In this document: positions 1 to 5,198 of the stretch, piece by piece
Layout: each line of letters begins with the position of its first letter
Position numbering within the stretch: the stretch's first letter is position 1
Assembly (NCBI GenBank): GCA_965366835.1
Contig: CBDUGF010000154.1
Span: 1-6,962, forward strand
Length of the DNA: 6,962 nucleotides
Reading direction: 5' to 3'
DNA from: JAKGBX01 sp965366835
Lineage (GTDB): Bacteria; Pseudomonadota; Alphaproteobacteria; Rhodobacterales; Rhodobacteraceae
Program-made: the position numbers and the translations under genes
Notes under the pieces: model-generated
Database searches by the model: none
Seen by the model: the letters and a program-made list of their open reading frames with translations, nothing else
Told to the model about the DNA's origin: nothing

Positions 1-867
1 CATGGCCATCTCGACTACATGATCCGCACGCTGATCGGGCTCGGGATTTCGACCCGGGCGGTCTATCGCGCCGCCAGCCTGTCGGCGGCAGAAGCGTTCG
101 GGCTGAAGGATCGCGGCCAGATCGCGCCGGGAAAGCGCGCCGATATCGTGGCGGTGAGGAGCCTCGAGGCGTGCGATGCGCAGATGGTGATGATCGGTGG
201 TGTCGTGCTTTCGGATGCAGCCTTCGCGCGGCGCGAGATCATTGCGCCGGTCGGGCGCGGATCGGTGAAGGCGCACAAGGTCGGCGCGCAGGATTTTCGC
301 ACCGGCGGCAATCGGGAAGACACGCATGTGATCGGCATCATCGAAGGCAAGATCATCACCGAACACCTGCACGAGACGATCCCGATCGCCGATGGCGACA
401 AGCGCCCGGATGTGGCGCGCGACCTGATCAAGATCGCGGTGATCGAACGTCACGGCAAGAACGGCAACATGGCGACCGGGTTCGTCAAGGGCTTCGGGCT
501 GAAGGCGGGCGCCATCGGATCGACCGTCTGTCACGACCATCACAACATCGCTGTGGTCGGCGCGGATTATGATGACATGGCGCTGGCGGCGAACCGGTTG
601 CAGGCGCTCGAGGGCGGTTTCGTCGTGGTGCGCGACGGCAAGGTGCTGGCGGAACTGGCGCTTCCTGTCGCCGGGCTGATGAGCCTCGAGCCCTATGAAA
701 GCGTGAGATCCGCACTCACCGATCTGCGTGACGCGGCAAGAGGCCTCGGCGTGGTGCTGGAAGAGCCCTTCCTGCAACTCGCCTTTCTCGCCCTTCCCGT
801 GATCCCGGCGCTGAAGATCACTGATCGGGGCCTGGTCGATGTCACCCGGTTCGAGATCATCGCCTGA
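1..867 (+). CDS. ade: Adenine deaminase, C-terminal half (5' end lies outside the window)
   Basis: Adenine deaminase converts adenine to hypoxanthine and ammonia in cytosolic purine salvage. The frame is open from base 1, and the ATG at 19 sits inside the conserved GHLDYMIR stretch, so it is not the true start. The 288 visible residues include the end of the amidohydrolase barrel (GHLD, then AAEAFGLKDRG and PGKRAD, the usual return to the small beta domain). The family-specific C-terminal domain follows, with IIEGKI, HGKNGNMATGFVKG, GAIGSTVCHDHHNI and the closing LKITDRGLVDV. These motifs distinguish Ade from other amidohydrolases. The metal-binding His pair and catalytic Asp expected in the N-terminal half are upstream and cannot be checked. 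Family members are roughly 550-600 residues, so about half is present. It ends with TGA and faces the HAD gene convergently; no frameshift is seen in the visible part. Confidence 0.93.
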   Translation, partial: HGHLDYMIRTLIGLGISTRAVYRAASLSAAEAFGLKDRGQIAPGKRADIVAVRSLEACDAQMVMIGGVVLSDAAFARREIIAPVGRGSVKAHKVGAQDFRTGGNREDTHVIGIIEGKIITEHLHETIPIADGDKRPDVARDLIKIAVIERHGKNGNMATGFVKGFGLKAGAIGSTVCHDHHNIAVVGADYDDMALAANRLQALEGGFVVVRDGKVLAELALPVAGLMSLEPYESVRSALTDLRDAARGLGVVLEEPFLQLAFLALPVIPALKITDRGLVDVTRFEIIA

Positions 868-950
868 AGCTTACCACGCCGCGCATTCCCCGGTCCTCGC
901 GCGCAGAGCCCTGCCCATCCAACCGTTCCCCTCAAGTGGCCTGCCGCCCG

Positions 951-1002
951 GCTGCCCTCACGCGCGAAAGTCGCGGGCAGCAGTGATCCCTCTCTGCTTT
1001 TT
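951..1002 (+). terminator. Candidate terminator downstream of ade
   Basis: Arms GCTGCCC (951-957) and GGGCAGC (975-981) are perfectly complementary. The right arm continues into TCGC (971-974), which pairs with GCGA (964-967) around an AAG loop, giving about 11 pairs with a six-base bulge on the left. A run of five T follows only at 998-1002, so the U-tract is not adjacent to the stem. An alternative 5-bp stem, AGCAG (979-983) with CTGCT (994-998), abuts the T run directly. Either could end ade transcription; the structure is imperfect. Confidence 0.35.
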
Positions 1003-1027
1003 CTTGGCAAAAATACTCAAATCCCGG
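994..1027 (-). repeat. Dispersed intergenic element, copy 1
   Basis: Read on the minus strand, bases 1015 to 994 (TATTTTTGCC, then AAGAAAAAGCAG) match bases 5168-5189 of the plus strand at 16 of 22 positions without gaps, with CCGGGAT just upstream in both. In each case the element lies downstream of a gene in the same orientation (here the HAD gene) and follows GC-rich dyads. I recall elements of this type as frequent in Rhodobacteraceae intergenic regions; that recollection was not checked. Only the two-copy similarity is directly visible. Confidence 0.5.
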
Positions 1028-1039
1028 CCTTGCCGCCGG
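1009..1039 (-). terminator. Candidate terminator of the HAD gene (part of the dispersed element)
   Basis: On the minus strand a short stem CCGGC/GCCGG (arms 1035-1039 and 1024-1028, six-base loop) is followed about ten bases later by TATTTTTG (T run opposite 1009-1013). The stem overlaps the perfect palindrome CCGCCGGCGG at 1033-1042, so alternative pairings exist. The position, about 115 bases past the HAD stop, and the orientation fit a 3' end signal. The spacing to the T run is longer than in a textbook terminator. Confidence 0.33.
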
Positions 1040-1144
1040 CGGTGCCCCGACTGGACGGGCGCGCCTTCAGCCGCATATGGCGCCGAGCGCAGCGAGGCGC
1101 CCCCGGGCGACGCCGAAGGCGGCGCAAAACCTCGATGCGCAAAC
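1033..1144. repeat. Cluster of GC-rich palindromes and a short direct repeat
   Basis: Within about 110 bases there are four dyads: CCGCCGGCGG (1033-1042, perfect palindrome); GGCGCGCC (1058-1065, perfect palindrome); GGCGCC arms at 1079-1084 and 1096-1101 around an 11-base loop; and CGCC-GAA-GGCG (1111-1121, triloop hairpin). GCGCAAAAC (1122-1130) is nearly repeated as GCGCAAAC (1137-1144) next to the HAD stop. High GC makes such dyads common by chance, but the density is notable. No credible gene was seen in 868-1152. Confidence 0.4.
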
Positions 1145-1152
1145 CCGGCGGC

Positions 1153-1854
1153 TCATCCGATAGCCTCGATCAGCCGCAAAAGCTCGCCCAGATCGACCAG
1201 TTCGGCAAAGCGGGCCGACCCCACCGGCGGCGGCGCCTTCTCGAGCTCCCATTCCAGCCCGTGCGGCACGTAGACGCCCCAGCCGCCGGCCTCGATCGCC
1301 GGCACCACGTCGGAGCGCATCGAATTGCCGACCATCATCGCGTGGCGCGGCCCGCGGCCATGGCGGGTGAAGGCGGCGCGATAGGTTTCCATCGACTTGT
1401 GCGAGACGATCTCGACCGCATCGAACAGCTCGCCCAGGCCGGACTGAGCCAGCTTGCGCTCCTGGTCCAGCAGATCGCCCTTGGTGATCAACACCAGCGT
1501 GTAATCGGGCGCCAGCGTCTCGATCGCCTCGCGGGCATGGGGCAGAAGTTCGATCGGATGGCGCAGCATCTCCTGCCCGGCCGAAATGATCTCGTGAATC
1601 ACCGCGCCGGGCACGCGGTCGGAGGTGACTTCCAGCGCGGTTTCGATCATCGACAGCATGAAGCCCTTGATCCCGAAGCCATAATGCCCGAGATTGCGGC
1701 GCTCGGCCTCCAGAAGCCGTTCGGAAAGATGATCGGGGTCGGCAAAATCCTCCAGCAGCCCGGCGAATCGCTCCTGGGTGATCTGGAAAAACCGCTCGTT
1801 GTGCCAGAGCGTATCGTCGGCATCGAAGCCGATCATGGTCAGATTTTGCGGCAT
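1153..1854 (-). CDS. HAD-superfamily hydrolase (probable small-molecule or nucleotide phosphatase)
   Basis: A 233-residue cytosolic phosphohydrolase of the haloacid dehalogenase superfamily. Motif I is FDADDTLW with nucleophile Asp11 and acid/base Asp13. Motif II is LITKGD with Thr124. Motif III is probably Lys153 in SHKSMETY. Motif IV is MMVGNSMRSD with Asp182, followed by the usual PAIEAGGWGVYVPH. The region between about 18 and 100 is helical and fits a C1-type cap that sits over the active site and sets substrate choice. The motif IV layout resembles YjjG/Gph-like nucleotidase or phosphoglycolate phosphatase branches, but the substrate cannot be read from the sequence. The ATG at 1854 is preceded by GAGGGGG (opposite 1859-1865) at a spacing of about four bases, supporting this start. 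The gene diverges from clpS and converges on ade. All catalytic residues are present, so it should be active. Confidence 0.88.
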   Translation of the reverse strand: MPQNLTMIGFDADDTLWHNERFFQITQERFAGLLEDFADPDHLSERLLEAERRNLGHYGFGIKGFMLSMIETALEVTSDRVPGAVIHEIISAGQEMLRHPIELLPHAREAIETLAPDYTLVLITKGDLLDQERKLAQSGLGELFDAVEIVSHKSMETYRAAFTRHGRGPRHAMMVGNSMRSDVVPAIEAGGWGVYVPHGLEWELEKAPPPVGSARFAELVDLGELLRLIEAIG

Positions 1855-1948
1855 GGCGCCCCCTCGCGCAGCGACGCCCCCTTTTCTGGGCTGGCTCAGA
1901 GGTTATATAGATCGCTCGAGGGTGCCAAACCAAAATGAACAGGGCTGC
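1855..1948. promoter_or_regulatory. Divergent HAD/clpS intergenic region with a candidate clpS -10 element
   Basis: This 94-base gap must hold the starts of both divergent transcripts. TATATA at 1904-1909 (within TTATATAGAT) is the only AT-rich hexamer and lies about 40 bases before the clpS ATG, a plausible -10 box. No convincing TTGACA-like -35 is visible 16-18 bases upstream (CTTTTC is the closest). The minus-strand Shine-Dalgarno of the HAD gene lies at 1859-1865. Assigning TATATA to clpS is an inference from its distance to that start. Confidence 0.3.
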
Positions 1949-2293
1949 ATGAAAACGCCAGAGCATATCATGGCCGGTAAAGCCGATGACGAGGACGGGG
2001 GCGAGACCTCGATCGTTGTCGAGACGCGCCCGAAGACCAAGCGCCCGCCGCTCTACAAGGTGTTGCTGCTCAACGACGATTACACCCCGATGGAATTCGT
2101 GGTGCATGTGCTGGAGCGGTTCTTCGGGATGAATCACGCTCAGGCCTTCGAGATCATGCTGACCGTTCACAAGAAGGGCATTGCCGTGGTCGGCGTGTTC
2201 AGCCATGAGATTGCCGAGACCAAGGTGGCGCAGGTGATGGATTTCGCCCGCCGTCATCAGCATCCGCTGCAATGCACCATGGAAAAGGAATGA
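1949..2293 (+). CDS. clpS: ClpS, N-end-rule adaptor of the ClpAP protease
   Basis: ClpS delivers proteins with destabilising N-terminal residues to the ClpA unfoldase and also modulates ClpAP activity in the cytosol. From the ATG at 1949 the product is 114 residues, close to the E. coli length of 106. Residues 1-33 form a charged, acidic, flexible tail (ADDEDGGE) that in the family engages ClpA. The folded core starts at LYKVLLLNDDYTPMEFV. Residues matching the known N-degron pocket are all present: Asn42, Asp43, Asp44, Thr46, Pro47, Met48, His74 and Leu107, a constant offset of eight from E. coli numbering. The frame is open further upstream, but antisense to the HAD gene. The ATG at 1949 has a modest AGGG at 1941-1944; ATG 1970 is an alternative giving a 107-residue protein. 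No clpA gene is adjacent. The next gene follows after 22 bases. Confidence 0.95.
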   Translation: MKTPEHIMAGKADDEDGGETSIVVETRPKTKRPPLYKVLLLNDDYTPMEFVVHVLERFFGMNHAQAFEIMLTVHKKGIAVVGVFSHEIAETKVAQVMDFARRHQHPLQCTMEKE

Positions 2294-2315
2294 GGCGCGG
2301 CGCGCCCGAACCGGC

Positions 2316-3308
2316 ATGAACAATTCCCGACTGGCCCTTTATCTTCAAAGCGGCGCCTTCGCGCTGCCCGAAACCGGCGATATTGCGGTTTTCGGAGCAA
2401 CCGCAGAACATGATCTGAGCGCCCTGCCAAGGGAGCGCCTGCGCGTCGTGGCGCGGATGAAGCCGGATGTGGATGCGTTGCAGGCTGCCGGGTTTGACGT
2501 CGCCGTTGCCGCGCCCGGAGAGGCGGCGCTGGCGCTGGTGTTTCTGCCCCGGGCCAAGGCCGAGGCGCGCGCTTTGCTGGCGCAGGCGGTCGATCTGGCG
2601 GGGCAGGTGATCGTGGACGGGCAGAAAACCGAAGGTGTCGACAGTATTTATCGCGAAATGCGCCAGCGGGCGGAATGTTCGGAGGCCTATTCCAAGGCCC
2701 ATGGCAAGAGCTTTGTCGTCAGGGCCGAGAAAGGCGCCTTTGCCGATTGGGCGCAATCGGGCGGGCGGTCGGCCAACCAGGATGGCTTCCTGACCGAACC
2801 GGGGGTTTTTTCCGCCGACGCGATCGACCCGGCCTCGGCGCTTCTGGCGCAGGCCCTGCCCGAGAAGCTGGGCCGCAAGCTGGCCGATTTCGGCGCCGGG
2901 TGGGGCTATCTGGCAGGCGAAATCCTCAAGCGCGAGGCGGTCGAAAGCCTCGATCTCATCGAGGCCGACCATGCCGCGCTGGACTGTGCCAGGGCCAATC
3001 TGAGCGATCCGCGCGCGCATTTCCACTGGGCCGATGCCACCCGTTGGCGCCCCGAGGCGGCGCTGGATGCCATCATCATGAACCCGCCGTTTCACGCCGG
3101 CCGCAAGGGGGTTCCCGAGCTGGGACAGGCGTTTATCCGCAATGCCGCGGCCTGTCTTTCCACTGGCGGGCGGCTCTATATGGTGGCCAACCGGCATCTG
3201 CCCTATGAGCAGGCGTTGGCGGCCAGTTTTCGCGAGGTGCGCGAGATCGGCGGCGATAACCGGTTCAAGATTTTCGCCGCGTCTCGTCCGGCGTGCAAGC
3301 CGCGCTGA
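2316..3308 (+). CDS. RsmC-like class I SAM-dependent methyltransferase (probable 16S rRNA guanine-N2)
   Basis: A 330-residue methyltransferase with the two-lobe layout of the RsmC/RlmG group (E. coli RsmC, 343 residues, methylates G1207 of 16S rRNA). Residues 1-150 are a degenerate N-terminal lobe. The catalytic lobe begins near EPGVFSADAIDPAS (161-174), the linker typical of RsmC. SAM-binding motif I is DFGAGWGYLA (191-200), the acidic residue after beta 2 is about Glu216 (LIEAD), Asp240 fits the adenine-contacting position, and the catalytic motif is NPPF (256-259, followed by His). NPPF marks methylation of an exocyclic amino group such as guanine N2. The exact rRNA position in this organism is inferred, so I give no symbol. 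The ATG at 2316 has no good Shine-Dalgarno; lying 22 bases after the clpS stop, it may depend on translation from clpS. Confidence 0.87.
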   Translation: MNNSRLALYLQSGAFALPETGDIAVFGATAEHDLSALPRERLRVVARMKPDVDALQAAGFDVAVAAPGEAALALVFLPRAKAEARALLAQAVDLAGQVIVDGQKTEGVDSIYREMRQRAECSEAYSKAHGKSFVVRAEKGAFADWAQSGGRSANQDGFLTEPGVFSADAIDPASALLAQALPEKLGRKLADFGAGWGYLAGEILKREAVESLDLIEADHAALDCARANLSDPRAHFHWADATRWRPEAALDAIIMNPPFHAGRKGVPELGQAFIRNAAACLSTGGRLYMVANRHLPYEQALAASFREVREIGGDNRFKIFAASRPACKPR

Positions 3309-3326
3309 AAACCCATCAAGCGCAGA

Positions 3327-3362
3327 GAGACAAACTCGTGTTTCAAACTTGTCTCGAAACAC
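3327..3362. promoter_or_regulatory. Two interleaved perfect inverted repeats upstream of the SDR-hemF pair
   Basis: GAGACAA (3327-3333) pairs with TTGTCTC (3349-3355), and GTGTTTC (3338-3344) pairs with GAAACAC (3356-3362). The arms alternate (1L, 2L, 1R, 2R), so the two 7-bp stems would compete as simple hairpins. The block also holds a 13-base-period direct repeat, CAAACT at 3331-3336 and at 3344-3349. It lies in an AT-richer 89-base gap, 35 bases before the SDR start, and has no adjacent T run, so it is not a standard terminator. It may be an operator, for instance for a TetR-type regulator (GTGTTTC-N11-GAAACAC), or a leader RNA switch. The regulator is unknown. Confidence 0.55.
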
Positions 3363-3386
3363 TTTAACGTCACAGCAGAATCAGAC

Positions 3387-3390
3387 AGGG
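3387..3390 (+). promoter_or_regulatory. Shine-Dalgarno that selects the ATG at 3398
   Basis: AGGG ends seven bases before the ATG at 3398 but only one base before the in-frame TTG at 3392. The ATG is therefore the better start, and the product begins MSLSIAGK. Confidence 0.6.
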
Positions 3391-3397
3391 ATTGGCG

Positions 3398-4198
3398 ATG
3401 TCGCTTTCGATTGCCGGAAAAACCGCGATTGTCACCGGGGCGGCCAATGGCGTGGGTCTCGCGATTGCCCGCCATTTCGCCGACAAGGGCGCCAATGTGA
3501 TGTTCGCGGACATGGACGAAGAGGGTCTGCAGCGCGAAGTCGGCGCGACGGCGGAGGATGGCCATGTCCGGTATTTCGCCGGCGATCTGCGCGAGAAACT
3601 GACCGTGACCAATCTGTTGTCAGCGACGATCGACGCGTTCGAGCGGGTCGATGTGCTGGTCAATGCCTCGCGCCAGGTGGTGCGCTCGGACCCGCTCAAC
3701 CCCGATGACGATGCGGTGGATGCGATGATCCAGCAGAACCTGATGACGGCGCTGAGACTGAGCCAGGTTGTGGCCAAGCGGATGATCAAGCAGGGCGAGG
3801 AACAGGAGGAGGGCGGCGTGGGCTCGATCATCAACCTCAGCTCGATCCTGTCGCGCCGGGCCCATCCCGAGCTGATGGCGCTGTCGATCTCCAACGCGGC
3901 GCTGGAACAGATGACACGCTCGCTGGCGGTGGCGCTGGCCAGCAAGCGCATCCGGGTCAACGCGGTGTCGATGGGTTCGGTGATGAGTGCGAGCATGCAG
4001 GAGCGGCTGAAGGCGCATCCCGATTTTCGCGCCGTGATCGAGGCGGGCACGCCGCTGCGCCGGATCGCCAGCGCCAGCGAACTGGCTGAAACTGTGCAGT
4101 TCCTGGCCTCGGATGGGTCGGGCTTCATGACCGGCCAGGTTCTGACCGTGGATGGCGGGCGCACCCTGCTCGACCCGGTGACCGCGCCGGCGCATTGA
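3398..4198 (+). CDS. SDR-fold protein lacking the catalytic Tyr and Lys, translated just ahead of hemF
   Basis: A 266-residue protein with a full classical SDR Rossmann fold. The cofactor loop is TGAANGVG (13-20, glycines 14, 18 and 20 intact), and Asp38 after beta 2 suggests NAD(H) over NADP(H). Asn114 and Ser149 (in NLSS) match two of the four SDR catalytic positions. The YxxxK motif, expected 13 residues after the Ser, reads LSISN: Leu162 (CTG, 3881-3883) and Asn166 (AAC, 3893-3895). The usual NNAG is VNAS (88-91). The C-terminal end is normal (FLASDGSGFMTGQ, VDGGR). Normal dehydrogenase chemistry is therefore unlikely; it may bind a nucleotide or partner only. A charged insertion, QGEEQEEGG, lies at 132-140. 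No stop or frameshift is seen, so the gene seems maintained. Its stop is 11 bases before hemF, suggesting a shared transcript and a possible link to haem synthesis, which is an inference. Confidence 0.88.
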   Translation: MSLSIAGKTAIVTGAANGVGLAIARHFADKGANVMFADMDEEGLQREVGATAEDGHVRYFAGDLREKLTVTNLLSATIDAFERVDVLVNASRQVVRSDPLNPDDDAVDAMIQQNLMTALRLSQVVAKRMIKQGEEQEEGGVGSIINLSSILSRRAHPELMALSISNAALEQMTRSLAVALASKRIRVNAVSMGSVMSASMQERLKAHPDFRAVIEAGTPLRRIASASELAETVQFLASDGSGFMTGQVLTVDGGRTLLDPVTAPAH

Positions 4199-4203
4199 GA
4201 GGG
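4197..4203 (+). promoter_or_regulatory. hemF Shine-Dalgarno overlapping the upstream SDR stop codon
   Basis: GAGAGGG begins within the TGA of the upstream gene (4196-4198) and ends six bases before the ATG at 4210. It selects that ATG over the in-frame TTG at 4195 and suggests translational coupling of the SDR homologue and hemF. Confidence 0.7.
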
Positions 4204-4209
4204 CTTCGG

Positions 4210-5103
4210 ATGAGCGATGAAATGCAGGACGAGAAGGCCCGGGCGAGCGCATGGTTTCGCAGCTTGCGCGACGAGATCGTTGCGGCGTTCGAGGCGATCG
4301 AAGACAAGCCTGCCAAGGCGCCCCTGGCCGAGGTGGCGCCGGGGCGGTTCGAGGTGAGCGAGACCAGCCGCACCAGCGAGGACGGCTCGGATGCGGGCGG
4401 CGGGTTGATGAGCGTGATGCGCGGCGGGCGGGTGTTCGAGAAGGTCGGGGTGAATGTCTCGACCGTCTACGGCGCGCTCGGAGAGCGGGCGCAGGCGGCG
4501 ATGGCGGCGCGCAAGGGCTTGCCCGGTATGGAAAAAGACCCGCGCTTCTGGGCCAGCGGCATCAGCCTTGTGGCCCATATGCAGAACCCGCATTGCCCGG
4601 CGGTGCATATGAACACACGCATGTTCTGGACCCCGCATGGCTGGTGGTTCGGCGGGGGGTCCGACCTCAATCCGTGTATCGAATATGACGATGATACGGC
4701 GCATTTTCATTTCACCCAGAAGCAGCATTGCGACCGCCACGACGAGACCTATTACCCGCGGTTCAAATCCTGGGCCGACAGCTATTTCTATATCCCGCAT
4801 CGCAAGCGGGCGCGGGGCGTGGGCGGGATCTTTCTCGACGATCACAACACCGGGGATTGGGAGGCGGATTTTACCTTTATCCAGGATGTGGGGCGGGCAT
4901 TCTTACCGGCGTTCCTGCCGCTGGTGGAGCGGCGGATGGGCACTGTCTGGGGCGCGGCGGAGAAGGACAGACAGCTCATTCATCGCGGGCTCTATGCCGA
5001 ATACAACCTGGTCTATGATCGCGGTACCAAGTTCGGGCTGGAGACCGGGCATGACGCCAACGCGGTGTTGATGAGCCTGCCGCCGATGGCAAAATGGGTT
5101 TGA
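4210..5103 (+). CDS. hemF: Oxygen-dependent coproporphyrinogen III oxidase
   Basis: HemF oxidatively decarboxylates two propionates of coproporphyrinogen III to give protoporphyrinogen IX, using O2, in the cytosolic haem (and, where present, bacteriochlorophyll) pathway. The product is 297 residues, against 299 in E. coli. Family signatures run through the protein: GVNVSTVYG (80-88), PAVHMNTRMFW (130-140, with the His-x-Asn-x-Arg pattern), GWWFGGGSDLNP (144-155, conserved Asp152), GVGGIFLDD (203-211), and RGLYAEYNLVYDRGTKFGL (259-277) near the C-terminus. The E. coli type has RGRY where this has RGLY; I recall RGLY as usual in alphaproteobacteria. The start at 4210 is fixed by GAGAGGG just upstream. 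No FNR-type box (TTGAT-N4-ATCAA) is visible before this gene or before the preceding one. Confidence 0.96.
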   Translation: MSDEMQDEKARASAWFRSLRDEIVAAFEAIEDKPAKAPLAEVAPGRFEVSETSRTSEDGSDAGGGLMSVMRGGRVFEKVGVNVSTVYGALGERAQAAMAARKGLPGMEKDPRFWASGISLVAHMQNPHCPAVHMNTRMFWTPHGWWFGGGSDLNPCIEYDDDTAHFHFTQKQHCDRHDETYYPRFKSWADSYFYIPHRKRARGVGGIFLDDHNTGDWEADFTFIQDVGRAFLPAFLPLVERRMGTVWGAAEKDRQLIHRGLYAEYNLVYDRGTKFGLETGHDANAVLMSLPPMAKWV

Positions 5104-5141
5104 ATTACAGGCGGTTGTGATGTTTCCCGGAGCAAGGAGCA

Positions 5142-5174
5142 GGGGCTCTGCCCCCGCACCCCCGGGATATTTCT
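5142..5174 (+). terminator. Candidate terminator after hemF (GC hairpin plus T-rich stretch)
   Basis: GGGGC-TCT-GCCCC (5142-5154) forms a perfect 5-bp stem with a triloop 38 bases past the hemF stop. A C-rich spacer and CCCGGG follow, then the T-rich TATTTCT at 5168-5174. The hairpin and T stretch are separated by 13 bases, so termination may be partial. It forms one unit with the repeat at 5160-5189. Confidence 0.4.
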
Positions 5175-5189
5175 GGTCAGAGGAAGCAG
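5160..5189 (+). repeat. Dispersed intergenic element, copy 2
   Basis: Bases 5168-5189 match the reverse complement of 994-1015 at 16 of 22 positions, sharing TATTT, TG and AAGCAG, with CCGGGAT upstream in both. This copy fills most of the 95-base gap between hemF and the second SDR. Its A/G-rich end runs into the AGGGGG (5188-5193) that sits five bases before the SDR ATG. Confidence 0.5.
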
Positions 5190-5198
5190 GGGGACGGG

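Noticed and set aside
1030..1938. A 302-codon plus-strand frame opposite the HAD gene
   Set aside because: It is antisense to all four HAD motifs; no ribosome binding site or domain is seen.
1778..1948. An upstream in-frame extension of clpS
   Set aside because: It lies antisense to the HAD coding start, and ClpS proteins are about 105-120 residues, which fits a start at 1949.
1067..2323. A 418-codon minus-strand frame overlapping clpS and the HAD gene
   Set aside because: It overlaps the HAD gene in another frame and clpS antisense; composition is Arg/Ala/Gly-rich without motifs.
2199..3362. A 387-codon minus-strand frame opposite the methyltransferase gene
   Set aside because: The plus strand encodes intact SAM and NPPF motifs here; the antisense frame shows no domain.
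3334..3362. An H-type pseudoknot formed by both stems before the SDR-hemF pair
   Set aside because: The third connecting loop would be zero bases over a 7-bp stem, which is sterically implausible; alternative hairpins or a DNA operator fit better.
3341..3368. A sigma-70 promoter with TTTCAA (-35) and TTTAAC (-10)
   Set aside because: The spacing of 16 is acceptable, but both hexamers match the consensus poorly; too weak to list as a promoter.
3370..4845. A 491-codon open frame on the minus strand across the first SDR and hemF
   Set aside because: It is antisense to two genes with clear family motifs, has no recognisable domain, and is rich in Arg, Ser and Ala as expected for an antisense frame in GC-rich DNA.
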